In this document: positions 46,114-58,880 of the stretch, piece after piece
Layout: the number at the start of each line of letters is the position of its first letter
How positions within the stretch are numbered: position 1 is the stretch's first letter
DNA from: Lathyrus oleraceus
Lineage: Eukaryota > Streptophyta > Magnoliopsida > Fabales > Fabaceae
Assembly: GCF_024323335.1 (NCBI RefSeq)
Contig: NC_066579.1
Coordinates: 253,511,575-253,575,574, forward strand
Reading direction: 5' to 3'
Length of the DNA stretch: 64,000 nucleotides
The notes under the pieces: generated by a model
Databases searched by the model: none
What the model was told of the DNA's origin: nothing
The model's input: only the letters and a program-made list of their open reading frames with translations
Translations under genes and position numbers: made by a program

Positions 46114-49100
46114 TGTCGCAACTAGGCGAAAAACAGCAGGCGAAAAAAATGAAAACAGAAGAGTCGCCACCGTTCGTTATATATCCCAAAGGAGGGAAAG
46201 GAAACGATCGAAGAAAACCTGAGGAGAAGGAAAAGACAAGGTCTCGCAACCAAATCTAGGGTTTGGGAGTCGATTATGCGAAGGGAAGGTATTAGCACCC
46301 CTACGCATCCGTAGTACTCTAGGGGATCCACTCTTGTTGTTCTAGTCTAAAGGGTGTAGGTATATCTAAGGTACTATCTGCTAAAAGAAGGTTGAAAGAA
46401 AATGAAAATGACTCGCAAGGATGTCGCATCCACTTCCTACGTATCTCATCTGAACATGAGAATCAGAGTCTTCGTAGCTCGGCTACCTATGGGCGAAAGA
46501 GAAGTATGCTCGCTAAGACATCGCGTCTTATGCCTACGTATCTCATCTGGAATTAGAGCAAAACGTAGTTCAGCTAACTACGGGAACAAGGATCTCGATT
46601 GCAACAAGGGAGAAAGCTAACCGGGATTAGTTGTTAGTCGTCAGTCAAACTCGGCAAGACATCGCATCTCGTGCCTACGTATCTCATATGAACATGAGAA
46701 TCTGAGTTGTCGTAGTTCGACTAACTAGGGGTTAAGGATTGCCATTTGAACATGGACTTACAAAGGAGGATACCACCTGTGTCAAAGGAAAGTGGGAAAT
46801 ATGTTCAACGTCCTAGCAGTAGGTGTCGCAGCTCGCTGAGTCGAGTCTTAGGCAGTTACCTCTTTGCAATAGAACAGATTGACATGCCACAAGATCGGAG
46901 ACGCACGGGAGGTATAAAAGTGGGGAAGCTCTGCCTTGGAGTTGTCATGCAATGTGGACCTATGTGTTAGGATTTACAAAGGGGGACATCTACCTAATGT
47001 TAGCATGCAAAGAATGAGGGAATTCTACCTATGTTATCATACGAAGGGTTCTACCTAATGGGTGCTACCTAAACGGAACAAAAGTCGACGGATGGAGCAA
47101 GGAGAGGAGCCACGGATAAGGGTAGATGGCGATACCTGAGGCAATCGACTTACAGGTAGATGGAGATGCCTGAAGCAATCGACTTACAAGAGAAATGGCG
47201 ATGCCTAAGGCAATCGACTTACAAGAGGATGGATGGATACGTGCTAGTTCTGTTATGTTTTGAAAATGATTACTCGACGTTGGATCGAGCTTTTGATCTT
47301 GTTTTGAAATGATTACCGGATGTTCGTTTTAATTCTTGTATTAACAGATGAATAAAGAATGAAAGAATAAATAATATACACTTCATGGGAGAGGGGTACA
47401 TTTGTTATGAATGGGGATGGTTCATGGCAATCAAACAATAAGAATATATGTCTCAATCATCATACAAGTAGGCAACAGTTATCAATCAAATGAGTAAACA
47501 AGTATGCAATCAAATCAAAGAATCAAATAATGAAATAATGGAGCATTAAACAATTCATGGGAGTATGAACATGTTAAACAAACAAGCAATGGTAAGCATG
47601 GATGAAAGAAACAAGTGTGACAGATGAAAGATGAATCAGATAGATGAAAAGATGTACAAAAGGATTCATTGAATAATTTAATCAGGAAATTAGGTGAGGA
47701 TCAAATAAAATCAAGATGAAAGCCCTCTAATACATGGAATATGAGATGAACAAGGGAGGATCAAAGGATCTCTTCAATTTCCATAAGCAATCCCTAAGTC
47801 AAACATCGATCATAAAAAAGTCAACTGAACATTCAAGTCAACTTAAAAATTATCAAATAAATAGCAAATTAATTAAGAAAATTATGAAAAACTAAACTAA
47901 GTTAGGTGGGGTCAGGACATCATCATCCCCCAAAAAGATTTTAAAAATAATAAAAATTAGTGCATGAATTAATTAAAATAAAACAGAGGTCAAACCAAAA
48001 GTCAACCAACAAGATTAGGTTAGAAATAAATCTAGAATAAATTGAAAATGAGAAATAAAATTCAAACAAAAGGTCAGGTTGACCATGGGACAGTGGTCAA
48101 CCTTTATCCCAAAAATCAAAAGCTAAAAATAATTTTAAGACATAAAAATAAAATCAAGAAAAATAAGTGTGTTAAAATGGACCATTTAGAATAAATAATT
48201 AAAATAAAATATTAATATTAAATAAATACGAAAATAAAAATTAAATAAAATTAAATAAGGCATTAAGAAATGTGGAAAATATTTTTTGATAATTTTATGG
48301 ACAAAGGAAATATTTTTTATTAGTTAAAATCAAAACAGAATAAAAATAAGAATAAAAAAATGATCATGAAAATGGAAGGGGTGCATTAGCAATTAATTGA
48401 GCTGGAAAATGAAATAGGTGCTCATGGGCCATGCGAAGTGGGGGTGTGGAAAGCAGACAGAGGAAGGCCCAAGGTCCAAGCGAATTAAATTAAATCAGTG
48501 CGTGACACAACTAAATAACATTTTACTTTAACAAACCATGTGACATGTTATCAATTGGTCACATGCACTTTAAGTCACTACAGGACAAAAATGGAATGGA
48601 CAACCAGGATTAAAACAAAACCCTGGATGACACGCGGTCATCTTCTTCCTCACACCAAACCCTAACGCCATGCATGCAAGAACACGTGAAAAACAGTGAA
48701 TTTTCTTCAACTTCCACCCAATAATACTACCACTATGATGCACCAAATGACATGAAATAAAAACCAAAACTCAAGTACAAAATGTGTAGATTAACATGGT
48801 ATCCTTGTTTGGATAAAATGATGGCTTAAACATGGAGAAAAGTTGTCAACAAGGTGACAACATAGGCACGGGCTAGGGCAAAAAAAACTCAGCAACACAA
48901 ATCAATATCATAGACATTGCCTCGTGTTGAGGGCTTCACAAGTACATGATTGGCATGGTAATGATGATGAGCATGGTAAGCAAGCATATAAATAACATGG
49001 TGAACAGTAATAATAATAAGCATAGTAAGCAATACATGGCCATGGAAGAGGAGTAATAAAGGTACCTAGTGGAAGTTAGGTTCACTGCCCCTTGATTGTG

Positions 49101-50867
49101 AAGACAATGGAAGTGGAATGATGCTTCCTTCTTGGTGCTTCAACTTCACTTCAAGAACTTGGTGAGAAAAGGAAGCTGACTTGTGATGCTCTTGGCCTTG
49201 CTTGCCACGAAAATTCACTTATGCCTTTTAGGTTTAGGGTTTGCAGCTTTTAAATATGGTGGATCTAATGCTTGATGGGCTCAGAATAATGATTGTTGTC
49301 CATAAGCAAAATAATGTAAAGTGAGGTGTATTAGGACATGTGAAATGTTGTTATTTTGGGCCAAACTTAAGTGAATGAAATAAGAGTGCATGGCCAAATT
49401 GAAGTAACAAAACATGGGCTGGTTTGCAGCATGGCTTGGCAAGTAAGAAATTCATTTCAAATTGATGACTTTGAGGCCATGTAACTTGATGATCAAGTCA
49501 CCAAATGATAAAATGATGCAAACAGTAGCAAGACCTCATGGAGTATAGCATCTTTCATGTTGAGCACAAGTGGAAATAAGGAGTGGAAAAAGGTGAAAAA
49601 TGGTCTCAAAGTCATGTCACAACATTGCAAAATTGGTTGGGCCAGTCAGGCCCAAAATCTGCCTAGAAAATCAAGTCATGGTGCCCACTTTAGGTGAATG
49701 TATCTCTCAAACCATGGATCCAAATGAGATGATTCCAAAAGGAGGTGAAAGAGGACATGGCAAGGTGCAATTGTTGTGAAGAAACTATTTGCAATTGGTA
49801 CCTTGAAGTGCAAGTAAACTGGCCAAGAAGTCTTGACAAACTTTGAAGATTTTTGGACTTAGAAATTTTCTAAGTGTCCTAAAAATATGTCTCACTTTGA
49901 CTAAACATAACTTTCTCAATCTTGATCCAATCGGAGCAAACTTTATATCTCTAGAAAGCTTGGAACAAGAGGAACAACTTTTATGTTGGAAAAAGTTTCA
50001 CATGGAGCTTTTATCTTGATGGAAAATGGGCTTAAAGTGAGTGCAACAATCATGAAAAGTTGCCCTAAATGGAAAGTCAACCACTTCCAAATTAAGTAAC
50101 TTTTCCAATTCCTGATTAAATGATGAATCCATGATCCAACCTTGATCAAATTTCACATGTAGGCTCCCCTAGGAATGAATCTTGAGATTCCACTCTCAAA
50201 AAGTCAGGAGTTGACTTTTCTGGCCCCATAGTTGACTTTTCCCAAACTGTTTGATTCCCGATTCAGTGATCAATTGAAGCACTTCTGGCTCAAATAAAAA
50301 GCTGATTTTTTGTATGTAGACCCTTGTGGACATATGGAGGGCCATGGAAAATAGTTTCACCCAAAGAATCAGAAATAAACTGATTTTATACCAAACCCTA
50401 GTTTTAGGGCAAAATGATCAAGAACTGATTGCACTGATTGCCAATGGATCTTTCTGAGATAATTATGAATCTTCCTAGGCTAAGATACCTCTCTAATCAT
50501 GACATGGATGAGCCCCTCTACTTCCAACCAAACATTTCTTGTTGCAGGTAGCCATGAAACCCTAATTTCTAATTAAATTCAGATGAACACTCTGATAGCT
50601 CTGAATCCTTCACTGATGAGCTGAAGACCATAATAAGATACCTGGAGCCCCCTGAGACCCTTGAGACTTGTATACTTAGATAGTGAAGTCCAATTATCAA
50701 TCTTGCTTTGTGTAGGCTCCTTCTATTAAGGAGTGATCATTCAAAACCTGTTTTCCATGTCACTAACGCAGTATGCAATGAGTATGACCTAGTATGATGC
50801 TAATGAAGTGTAAAACATAATCCCATGCTTCCAGGGAAAAATGAAGGGTAAATTTTAGGGTATTACA
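46114..50867 (-). repeat. Solo LTR F, Tat/Ogre type (4754 bp)
   Basis: On the minus strand it starts TGTAATACCCTAAAATTTAC (50867 leftwards) and ends AGTTGCGACA (46114). It is flanked by perfect 5-bp duplications CTCGG (46109-46113 and 50868-50872). There is no primer site, polypurine tract or internal region, so it is an LTR-LTR recombination product. On the minus strand it has the GGTGGCGACTCT word (46160-46171) and a three-copy repeat with TGCCTACGTATCTCAT (about 46435-46690 on the plus strand). No gene is supported within. Confidence 0.9.
46160..46171 (-). promoter_or_regulatory. PBS-like word in solo LTR F
   Basis: GGTGGCGACTCT on the minus strand, 46 bases before the LTR end. A fifth LTR family with the same word. 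Confidence 0.65.
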
Positions 50868-51372
50868 CTCGGCAAGTAAGTTGCCGTAAGCTTCGATATT
50901 TTCATAAGGATCCATGACTCTAAGGACCATTTGTAGAACCTTAATCATGTGTCCAACTAGGAAAGATGGTTGCGTAGTGTGGGTCTGCGAGATGAATTTC
51001 TCGTTGGATCGATGCGAGAAACTCACTTAGAGTAGATTCTTTGGATGGAGTTGATGCCCGACAAGTAAGTTGCCATAGGAAGCAAACAGTCTAATGGATC
51101 CATGACTCTAAGAACTTTTTTGAAACCCAAGATCTTACCCGGTGAGAACCTATTCTTGGAAATTAATCAGATTCATCAATACCTCATACTTTTGAACTTG
51201 TGTATTGAAAAAAAAACAAATATACATGGCTTGCATTGCATTCATTCACATTCCATTGCATCTGCATCTCATCAGAATGCATGTCATTTTCCATACAAAA
51301 TTCAAAACACTCATCCGTCCTTTGTCTATGATCAGCAAAGTGATTCCCAACACGCGTCTAAAACGAAGAACC
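50868..51372 (+). other. C leader, second part
   Basis: Starts with the right CTCGG duplication of F. It contains a repeat of the leader segment GTCTGCGAGATGAATTTCTC and of GGATCCATGACTCTAAG (two copies, about 50910 and 51096). Non-coding. Confidence 0.65.
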
Positions 51373-52830
51373 ATGTCTCAAGAGAAGATGGACGAGCTAA
51401 GGAAAAGTCAAGAAGAATTGAAGGAGGAAGTCAATCTTTTGAAGAGCCAAATGGGATGGGTCGTGGAAACCCTGCAAGCCTTATTGAGAAAAGAAGGTCA
51501 TTTCATACCCATTGCTGCAACGGAGGGAGCTACTGATCCACATACATCCGGTGTTACCGCAAGTCAGGGGCAATTCTATGTGGCAACTCCTCATCTACTG
51601 GCATATGGACCACCCTTAGGATGTCATCATCAACATCCTCTGGTTATTCCTCCTCAAAATCACCAAAGTCAGGTTCAGAACAAAAATCAGAATCAGAACA
51701 AGGGGAACAAAGATCACAATGACCCGATTCCGGTGCCATATAGCAAGCTCTACCCGCAACTGATCTAGAATGCTTTGGTAACCCCTCGAGCTCTCACACC
51801 TACGTCACCATACCTGCCATGGTACAATCCAAATGCAACATGTGAATTCCATAAAGGGGCAGTGGGACATGACCTGGATTCTTGCTTAGCGCTAAAAGCC
51901 TTGGTACGAGAACTGATTAACAAAAAGATCTTAGTCTTTGAAGAAGATCACCCGAAGATCAAGTGCGGATACCATACTGGAACAATGGGGAACTCCATCA
52001 AGGAATGCAAGAGTTTTAAGCTCAAGCTGCAAAGATTGATTTATATAAGGTCACCAACACTCAAGGAGGAAGGCTTAGGTACATATATCTTGATTTCTGG
52101 GCCAAGTAATGAGAAAGGGAAGGGACCCCTAAAACCCCTCAAGGTTTTGTACCACAAGGAAGAGGTCAAGGATGTGGCTAATGAGATATCATCATTTCTT
52201 GGTAAGAGCATTGAGATATCGCCTTGGATTTCCAATGTCACGACCCATACCAACGAAAGAAAAAGAGAAGGGAGTTGTGGATCCAAGAGGGTTGTGTTCA
52301 ACGATGAGATTGAAGGAAAATAATTTGAAGATCATCGTGCCAATTTCAAAAAGCTTGTTGATCCCAACCTTCAAGTAGCTGAAAATGAGAAGTTAGCAAT
52401 GCCTAAAGTTCCATACCAGCAAACACTACCTTTTGGTCTTCATTACAAACAATCCTGGTTTGCTCCTCATCCAAATCAACAAGCCCAAGGTCCGAGATAT
52501 CGAAATCAACGTCAAAATCAGCTTAGGCCCCAAACTAACTTGGAAAGAAGAAATGCCCCTCGTCATCCAAGCGTCATGACATATAGCCAACTTCTGCAGC
52601 CTCTAATTCAAAACTCGTTGGTGGTTCCCAAGTCTCTTAAGCCAGTTCCACAACCTTACCCACCTGGGTATGACCCAAATGTGCAATGTGGATATCATGT
52701 CGGATCAGAAGGGCATTCAACCGAAGACTGCAACACTTTCAAAGCCGAAGTATAACAGTTGATTGACAACGGGTACATAGCCTTTCAAGAAGGAAGCTTG
52801 GTGGTAAAAGTTAACCCATCAACCAGATAA
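51373..52830 (+). pseudogene. Gag of element C, three stops
   Basis: One frame of 485 codons from ATG 51373 (MSQEKMDELRKSQEELKEEV, coiled coil) to TAA 52828-52830, with stops at 51766-51768, 52321-52323 and 52753-52755. Three knuckle-like motifs of the form CX2HX5HX4C follow: about 51840 (CEFH ... HDLDSC), 51965 (CGYH ... NSIKEC, second His replaced by Asn) and 52690 (CGYH ... HSTEDC). Gln/Asn-rich linkers lie between them. The typical capsid core seen in D is not recognisable. Gag would bind and package element RNA. No protease follows, which fits a gag-only element. Confidence 0.8.
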
Positions 52831-53525
52831 GTGCGACGATCTCAAGGGGTGTCCCCATGAGTTAATGGATCAAGTTTGAAGAAGTCATTCCCTAAAGCTG
52901 GCAATCATTTGGTTGTTTCAGCATTTCTTTTATAGTTTCCTCGCATGTTGATTGTTAATTGCTTTTAAGCATTGTTGTTTTCTTTGAATTGGTAAGATTA
53001 ATGAAATGTTTATGCATCTTTTGAATTAATCCATTCATATTCACTCGTTTTTCATTCATGTTAAAAACAAAATTACTCCTCTCGTTGACTTTTGTTTATC
53101 AAACTGTTGTGTTAACAAAAATTGGAAGGAGGATGATGAAAAACGAAACACCTAAAATTGTTGTGGTATGCTTTTGAATAAAACCTTGTCGATGATGTAA
53201 GGCATTGTTTCAAATCCCCAAACACCAGAGAGATAAGGAGTTAATCCCTAGTCAACCACTTTGAGCCTAGAAGTTGGTGTTTCTTTCAGATTTAAAAAGC
53301 ATTAATCTTAACCAGGGGATGGGTAGTTATGTTCATATAGTTTGAATGTGCATTCAATTTTCAAGAGGATTCGTCCATCTCTACACATCCTCCAGAGAAG
53401 TTCAACCACTTGTTATTCTTTGCATACATGTTGAAGTGTCAAAAAAGCTAAAATTAGTGTTGGTTGATCCTTATCCACCAATAATGTGGGAGTCACACCT
53501 TTTAAAAAAAGAGAAAAAAACCCGC

Positions 53526-53612
53526 TAAGTCAAATACCACAAAATGACTTAGGCAAAAGTTAGGGCATCCCGATGGACCGAAAGCTTCAAAGAAGCGGTC
53601 CAGGCAAATGGA
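53526..53612 (+). other. Post-gag motif shared with D and Ogre-2
   Basis: GACTTAGGCAAAAGTTAGGG, CATCCCGATGGACCG and GCGGTCCAGGCAAA. Its presence in an element without pol shows that the block belongs to the 3' UTR and not to the end of integrase. Confidence 0.7.
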
Positions 53613-55029
53613 TGAAGAAAAACAAAAAAAGAGGTCCTCAGATCCTCAACAAAATAAAGCAAAATAAGGTTACTGCCATTTCAAGAAAATTTGTCTTGAA
53701 TCCTCATCACACCTTCAAACCCTCTTGGAAGTCGAATGCATGTATCGAATTAACTGAACGTAGGAACTGGAGATCATCAAGAAGAAGGGGTGGGTGAAAA
53801 TTAAATTTTGAGCCTTATATCCTTTTTGTTTAAAAAACCGTGAACCAGGCCACATTACAATCCTGAAAAGACCTAATTGAGGCAGAGTTTATTCTGAAAG
53901 CATACTACAACAAGGTTATGTTAACCTGACTCCAAACGATTTTTGTTAATCATTTAATGGCACCAACTTGCATACTATGAATGACTTGATCACCATTGTG
54001 TTCTTATTAATGACTCGTTCACTGTATTTCACCCATTCATATCAATAAATTTTGATTTCAAATTTTTGCATAAGCACTACATTAAAATTACCATTTTTGA
54101 ATGAACAATCTTATTTGCAAGTCAGCATTTAGCATCGAGGAAATTCCAACAATATACAGTTGAAGAACATGATAAAGTGAAAGAAGTCTTGTCAAGGGAA
54201 AATCACTTTGAGTATCGGTCAATCCAAGCCAATCACCCAAAGGGTCATCTAGCCAAGAGTAATTTTCTTCAAGACTCAGACAGGGGCAAGCCACCTCAAA
54301 AGCTCATTAAGTCCAACAAGCCAAGGACAGTCAATCAAAAGTCTATCATTCCTATATTTGGTTAATAAGGGGTAGACCACTGCAAGTCTCGAACACTTGG
54401 GGCAAGCCATCTTGAGATCGTCTCATGTTAAGCTGTTTCAAACCCACTTTCAAGGTGAACATTTTCAAAGACCCAATAGACTGGGGCAAGATAAGCCACA
54501 GAGGGGCAGAACCTCTTTCTTCGTGCTTTCAAATTTCTCAAACAAATTCTGCCATGCATCAACAACTATTGAGTTTAAGACGAGTGCCCGAAAATTATGA
54601 TAGCACGATTCATTAATCCTCCAAAAGGATCCCATTGGCTAAGTTATGGTTGTCAAGCTTGATGAAATTCTCCTTTGACAACATCTATCACAAAATATTT
54701 GGTTGAGTTCTCGGTGTTGAGGAATCATGACCTCCATAAAAAGCCTTTACAAACTCTCAGTCCACTCAAGTGTCAGTATTTTCATATCATGATCATTCAT
54801 ATATCATGCATAAAAACAAACTCAAATCATGCATAGCCGAAATATACTTCACGCTCATTTTGCATTGACCCATGTCTTGTTATTAATCATATATCCTCTT
54901 ACCTCTAATTCCAGTTTGTCTTTGGTGCCCTTAAATCATCATTCGGTTTTCGGAATCATTTTCAAGTCCAACTCAGTTGGCACCTATCAATTTTTATTTT
55001 TTTCGTCCACGAGGTTCAATTAGTTTTTG

Positions 55030-55370
55030 GATTATCCGACGAATTTCCGGATTACTCCTTTGTTTATTAATGTATTTCCATAACTTGTATGATGTGTTTC
55101 CAAATGTTTCCCCACCTATCTGATGTATTCTCAAATATGTGTGTCTTTATCTGATGTATTTCCAGAATTTTATCTGATGTATTCTCAAATATGTTTGTCT
55201 TGTATTCTGATGTATTTCCAGAATTTCCTCGATGTATTATCGGATGTGTCTGTATTCTGATGTATTTCCAGAATTTTTGATGTATTCTCAAATATGTCTT
55301 TCTTTTATTCTGAGGTATTTCCAGAATTTGTTTCTTTTACTCTCCGATGAATTCCCGGACATGTCATTTT
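55030..55370 (+). repeat. Degenerate tandem array 1 in C 3' UTR
   Basis: Alternating words TGATGTATTTCCAGAATTT and TGATGTATTCTCAAATATGT in irregular units of roughly 30-50 bp, about ten copies of the TGATGTATT core. Confidence 0.75.
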
Positions 55371-55584
55371 TGTTCTGACGCACTTCTAGAACCTCTACGC
55401 CATTCCCTGGCATTATTTCAAGACTCATTGGTGTCTCCTAAATTTCAGTTATTTCTAGGCATTATTCCAAGCTCAGTGGTCACTAGAACTCAGTTTAAAC
55501 CCATTTTTATTGGCATCACTGTCACTCTGTTTGTAAATACAATCGTGATTGGTATCTAAAGTTTAGTTGTCGCCAACATCATTT

Positions 55585-55850
55585 CAAGTCCAGTTGTTGC
55601 TGGCAAAATCCGTGAAAAGCAGGTTGTAACCCATTTCTTACAGTCAAAGTCTAATTGTTATTGGCAAAATCCGTGAAAAGCAGGTTGTAATCCATTGCTT
55701 ACTGTCAAAGTCCAATTGTTGTTGCCAAAATCCGTTAAAAGCTGGCTATAATCCATTTCTTATAGTCAAAATCCAATTGTTGTTGGCAAAATCCGTTAAA
55801 AGCTGTTTGTAATCCATTACTTACGGTCAAAGTCCAATTGTTGTTGGCAC
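55585..55850 (+). repeat. 61-bp tandem array in C 3' UTR
   Basis: The words GTTGTAACCCATTTCTTAC and CCAATTGTTGTTGGCAAAAT repeat every 61 bp (about 55622, 55683, 55744, 55805), a little over four units. Confidence 0.85.
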
Positions 55851-56134
55851 ATACATAGAGTTTGATTACCCTGTCTTTCCTGATGGTTCCGTGAAAGTCA
55901 TGCATGACTCATCATCTTGAGGAATTCCCAGAAGCTTGGAGGTTTTTCGTGTTAGAAAAATCCAATGATGTTGGTTTTGTTTGATTTCTTTATAAAGAAT
56001 CATCGTAGCCTTTTGCGTGGATGATCTACTTTTAAGAAGACTCCTGCTTATCTTTGTTTTGCATAAATTCCCTATTACGAATCTCCAAAATCTTCGATCA
56101 GATGAATTTCTTATGAGAAATCTCTGGAATTACC

Positions 56135-56965
56135 AGATGTATTCTAAAGTGTCAGGTCATGTATGAACCTATTGATGAAACATGCTTTGTATATTTTCCA
56201 ATATTGTTAGGTTATGTATGAACCTGCTGTTGAAGTTTTCTTTGGGTTTCCTAGTGTTGTCAGGCCATGTATGAACTTGTTAAAATCTCTGTGAAACCTC
56301 CAGAATTGTCAAGTCATGCATGAACCTATGGATATATTTTCTTTGAATTTTCCAGTGTCGTCGGGTCATGTATGAACTTGTTGATAAAACTCCCATTTGA
56401 TTTTTCCCAAGTGTTGTTAGGTCATGTCTGAATCTGTGAGTGAAACTTTCTTTAAATATCCTAACGTTGAGGTCATGTATGAACCTATTAAATTTTCCTT
56501 GATTTTTCTAACATTGTTAGGTCATGTTTGAACCTGTTGTTGAAATGCTTTGAATTTTCCAATGTTGTCAGGTCATGTATGAGCCTGTTGATGAAACTTG
56601 CTTTGTATGTTTTCCAGTATTACTAGGTTATGTTTAAACCCGTTGATGGAACCTTTTGATATCCCCTAACATAGTCAGGTCATGTTTGAACCTGTAATTG
56701 AAACTCTTTGAATATTCTAATGGTCAGGTCATGTATGAACTAACTGATGGAATTCTTTGATTTTTTTCCAGTGTTGTCAGGTCATGTATGAATTTGTTGA
56801 CTAAACTTTCCTTTATATTCAAGTTTCCATCAGGTAATGTCTGAACCTGTCGTTCAAACCTTCTTTGTATGTTCCCAAATGCTACTAAGTCATGTTTGAA
56901 CCTGTTAATTGAGCACTCTTTGAACATTTCGGTGTTGTCAGGTCATGTATGAACCGGTTGTTAAA
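56135..56965 (+). repeat. Roughly 52-bp degenerate array in C 3' UTR
   Basis: About sixteen copies of GTCAGGTCATGTATGAACCT with spacing of about 50-58 bp. The intervening parts are T-rich and more variable. Confidence 0.85.
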
Positions 56966-57320
56966 ATCTCTTTGCATATCCCCTAGTTGTCTTCCTCCAG
57001 CTGGATTGTTATCCCCAATGAGTTTCTACCCTCATTTTTTGTTTTTTGTGAGTCACCTTTACCATATGTCTCGACCATTCCCCACAGATCTTTATTTCAT
57101 TCTGCATCCATCATAAAGCATTCTGCTAGGGTTTATCTAATGTTTGATTATATCCCTAGCAGTTCAAAATAAAAAAGGAGAGAGTCTTGCATCAACGCAT
57201 ATCATATCATATCATGTCATAGGGATTCAGGATCAAAATTCGGGTCTTCTTAGTATTTAACTATCTTCCACGATGATCATATGAAGAGTGCCCTACTTCA
57301 TATTCTCTTGTTGAAGATAC

Positions 57321-57335
57321 TTAAATAGGGGCAAC
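57321..57335 (+). promoter_or_regulatory. Polypurine tract of C
   Basis: TAAATAGGGGCAAC directly before the 3' LTR; the same AAATAGGGGCA word precedes the LTR of E. Confidence 0.7.
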
Positions 57336-58807
57336 TGTCACACCCTGATTTTGACCTTAAATCACGGATTCCGTACATTCATCATAGTTGTCACATCTCT
57401 ACATAGAATACCATGCATTACATACCGCATAGTACCTAGAATATTAGTCGAAATAATTTTTTTGGATCTACAAACAAACCGGTTGAATTAATCGACAGAT
57501 GTGCGTCAAATCAGTGGATGAAATTTTTTAAAATCAAGCTTCCAAACATCAGATTTATTAATCTATGTTTCACGTAGTTTAATCTGGTATGCTCGATTTA
57601 TTTTTTAACTAATTTTTCGGCCACTTTTTGATCAGCTCGAGCATGTTTAACCGGTCAAAATTTATTTCAAAATTAAAAGAAACGCTGTATTTTTCCAATA
57701 AGTTTATTTCGCACTGATCATTTTGGTGCATTCAGTTTAATTTTTCGAGCACTTTTACGCCGGATTTTATTGATTTTGAGTCCATTTATTTTTATCTCTT
57801 TGTCAACGTATTCATAAAAAATAAATAGGATTAACTGTGACTTTATTTTGATTAATTTTAAGTGTTTGATTCTATGTGGATTAATTAGTTTTTAATTTAT
57901 TTTTATCTTGTAATTATCCAAAAGGGTAATATTGGTATTTTGAAAAATTATTAAAACCTAGCGTTACCGCTATATAAGCCAATGTATAAGGAAGGAGACC
58001 GGAAGAAATCCACACGCGGCGCATATAGATACGTGATCCATTTGTTTTAAAAGAAAAAACAGATTATTGTCTATGGATTGCAACAATAGAACTTTGAAAA
58101 AGAGAAACTCTGAAATCCTATCTTCACTTTCCACATTTTATCACTTTTGCATGCCTCCTCAAAAAACACATATTCCATCTCTAACCTTTTTTCTTCATTT
58201 CATACCAGTACTCCCTCTTTACTCACACAAACCCACTTTCATTTTTATTTTATAAGTTTTGATTTGCAAAACAAATCATATATCGGGTTGCTATTGTTTA
58301 ATTTCATTGTGTTGCGATCTCGAAGTTAAAATTCAATTTAACTTTTGAAAATCGTTCGAACGCATAAATTATGTTTCTCGGTTTCTTATATAGTGATTCA
58401 TACATAAGTCTACTTTAAGTTAGCTTAGAGCAAATATCATTTTGCTCTCGGTTTTGGTTGACATTCAGTCTCGTGGCTTACTCTTATGCCTTCTTACAAT
58501 GAGCTTTATTCTTTTTACATGCTCACATTTACTTGTCTGCATTTCAATTATCCTCAAATCACTTCAAACCATTTCATAAGAGAATCTGAAGAAAAAGATT
58601 ACCCTGGATGAAATATCCAGTAGTAATCCCGAATATTATGCCCAAGTTGTAAGAGCTTGCAAGCCATAAGTATTCGTCTTCTATTTAAAACACCTCATTA
58701 TTCAAACCATTCTCATAAGTAAGTTAGAAGAAAAGATTACCTGGATGAAATATCCAGTCATAATCCTGAGTATTAGACCCATGTTGTAAGAGCTTGCAGG
58801 TCATAAG
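57336..58807 (+). repeat. C 3' LTR, truncated by element E
   Basis: Matches 32251-33351 and 44226 onward for 1472 bp (TATA box at 57971-57978). It stops after GGTCATAAG, where the intact LTR continues TATTCATC (about 44606), because E is inserted. ATAAG (58803-58807) is the left target duplication candidate. Confidence 0.85.
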
Positions 58808-58868
58808 TGTAGCGGGGTAGTCGTTACCATTAGAGATATTGACTAAGTCCAAGGTAAACCATACAAGT

Positions 58869-58880
58869 CAAGTCGCCACC
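58869..58880 (-). promoter_or_regulatory. PBS-like word in E LTR
   Basis: GGTGGCGACTTG on the minus strand, ten of twelve bases as in the other families, 61 bases before the LTR end. Confidence 0.5.

Larger units (their letters stand above)
52831..57320 (+). other. C 3' UTR, 4.5 kb non-coding
   Basis: No pol homology is seen. It begins with an AT-rich part, contains the post-pol motif (53526-53612), then about 1.4 kb of unique non-coding sequence and three separate tandem arrays (55030-55370, 55585-55850, 56135-56965). Confidence 0.7.
32251..58807 (+). mobile_element. Element C: non-autonomous Tat-type retrotransposon with gag only
   Basis: It has a 5' LTR (32251-33351 plus 44226-45779), primer site, leader, gag, no pol, a 4.5 kb repeat-rich 3' UTR, polypurine tract and the first 1.47 kb of the 3' LTR. 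D is inserted in the 5' LTR, solo LTR F in the leader and element E in the 3' LTR. Without these, the internal region is about 6.8 kb. The absence of any protease, RT or integrase remnant suggests a gag-only family rather than a recently damaged full element. The two LTR parts differ at several percent of positions by eye. Confidence 0.8.

Noticed and set aside
46402..46970. Small plus-strand ORFs
   Set aside because: They lie within solo LTR F, which is oriented on the minus strand and is non-coding.
51102..51536. 144-codon ORF overlapping the C gag start
   Set aside because: It is an alternative frame over the gag coiled coil; the 51373 frame has the coiled coil and knuckle motifs.
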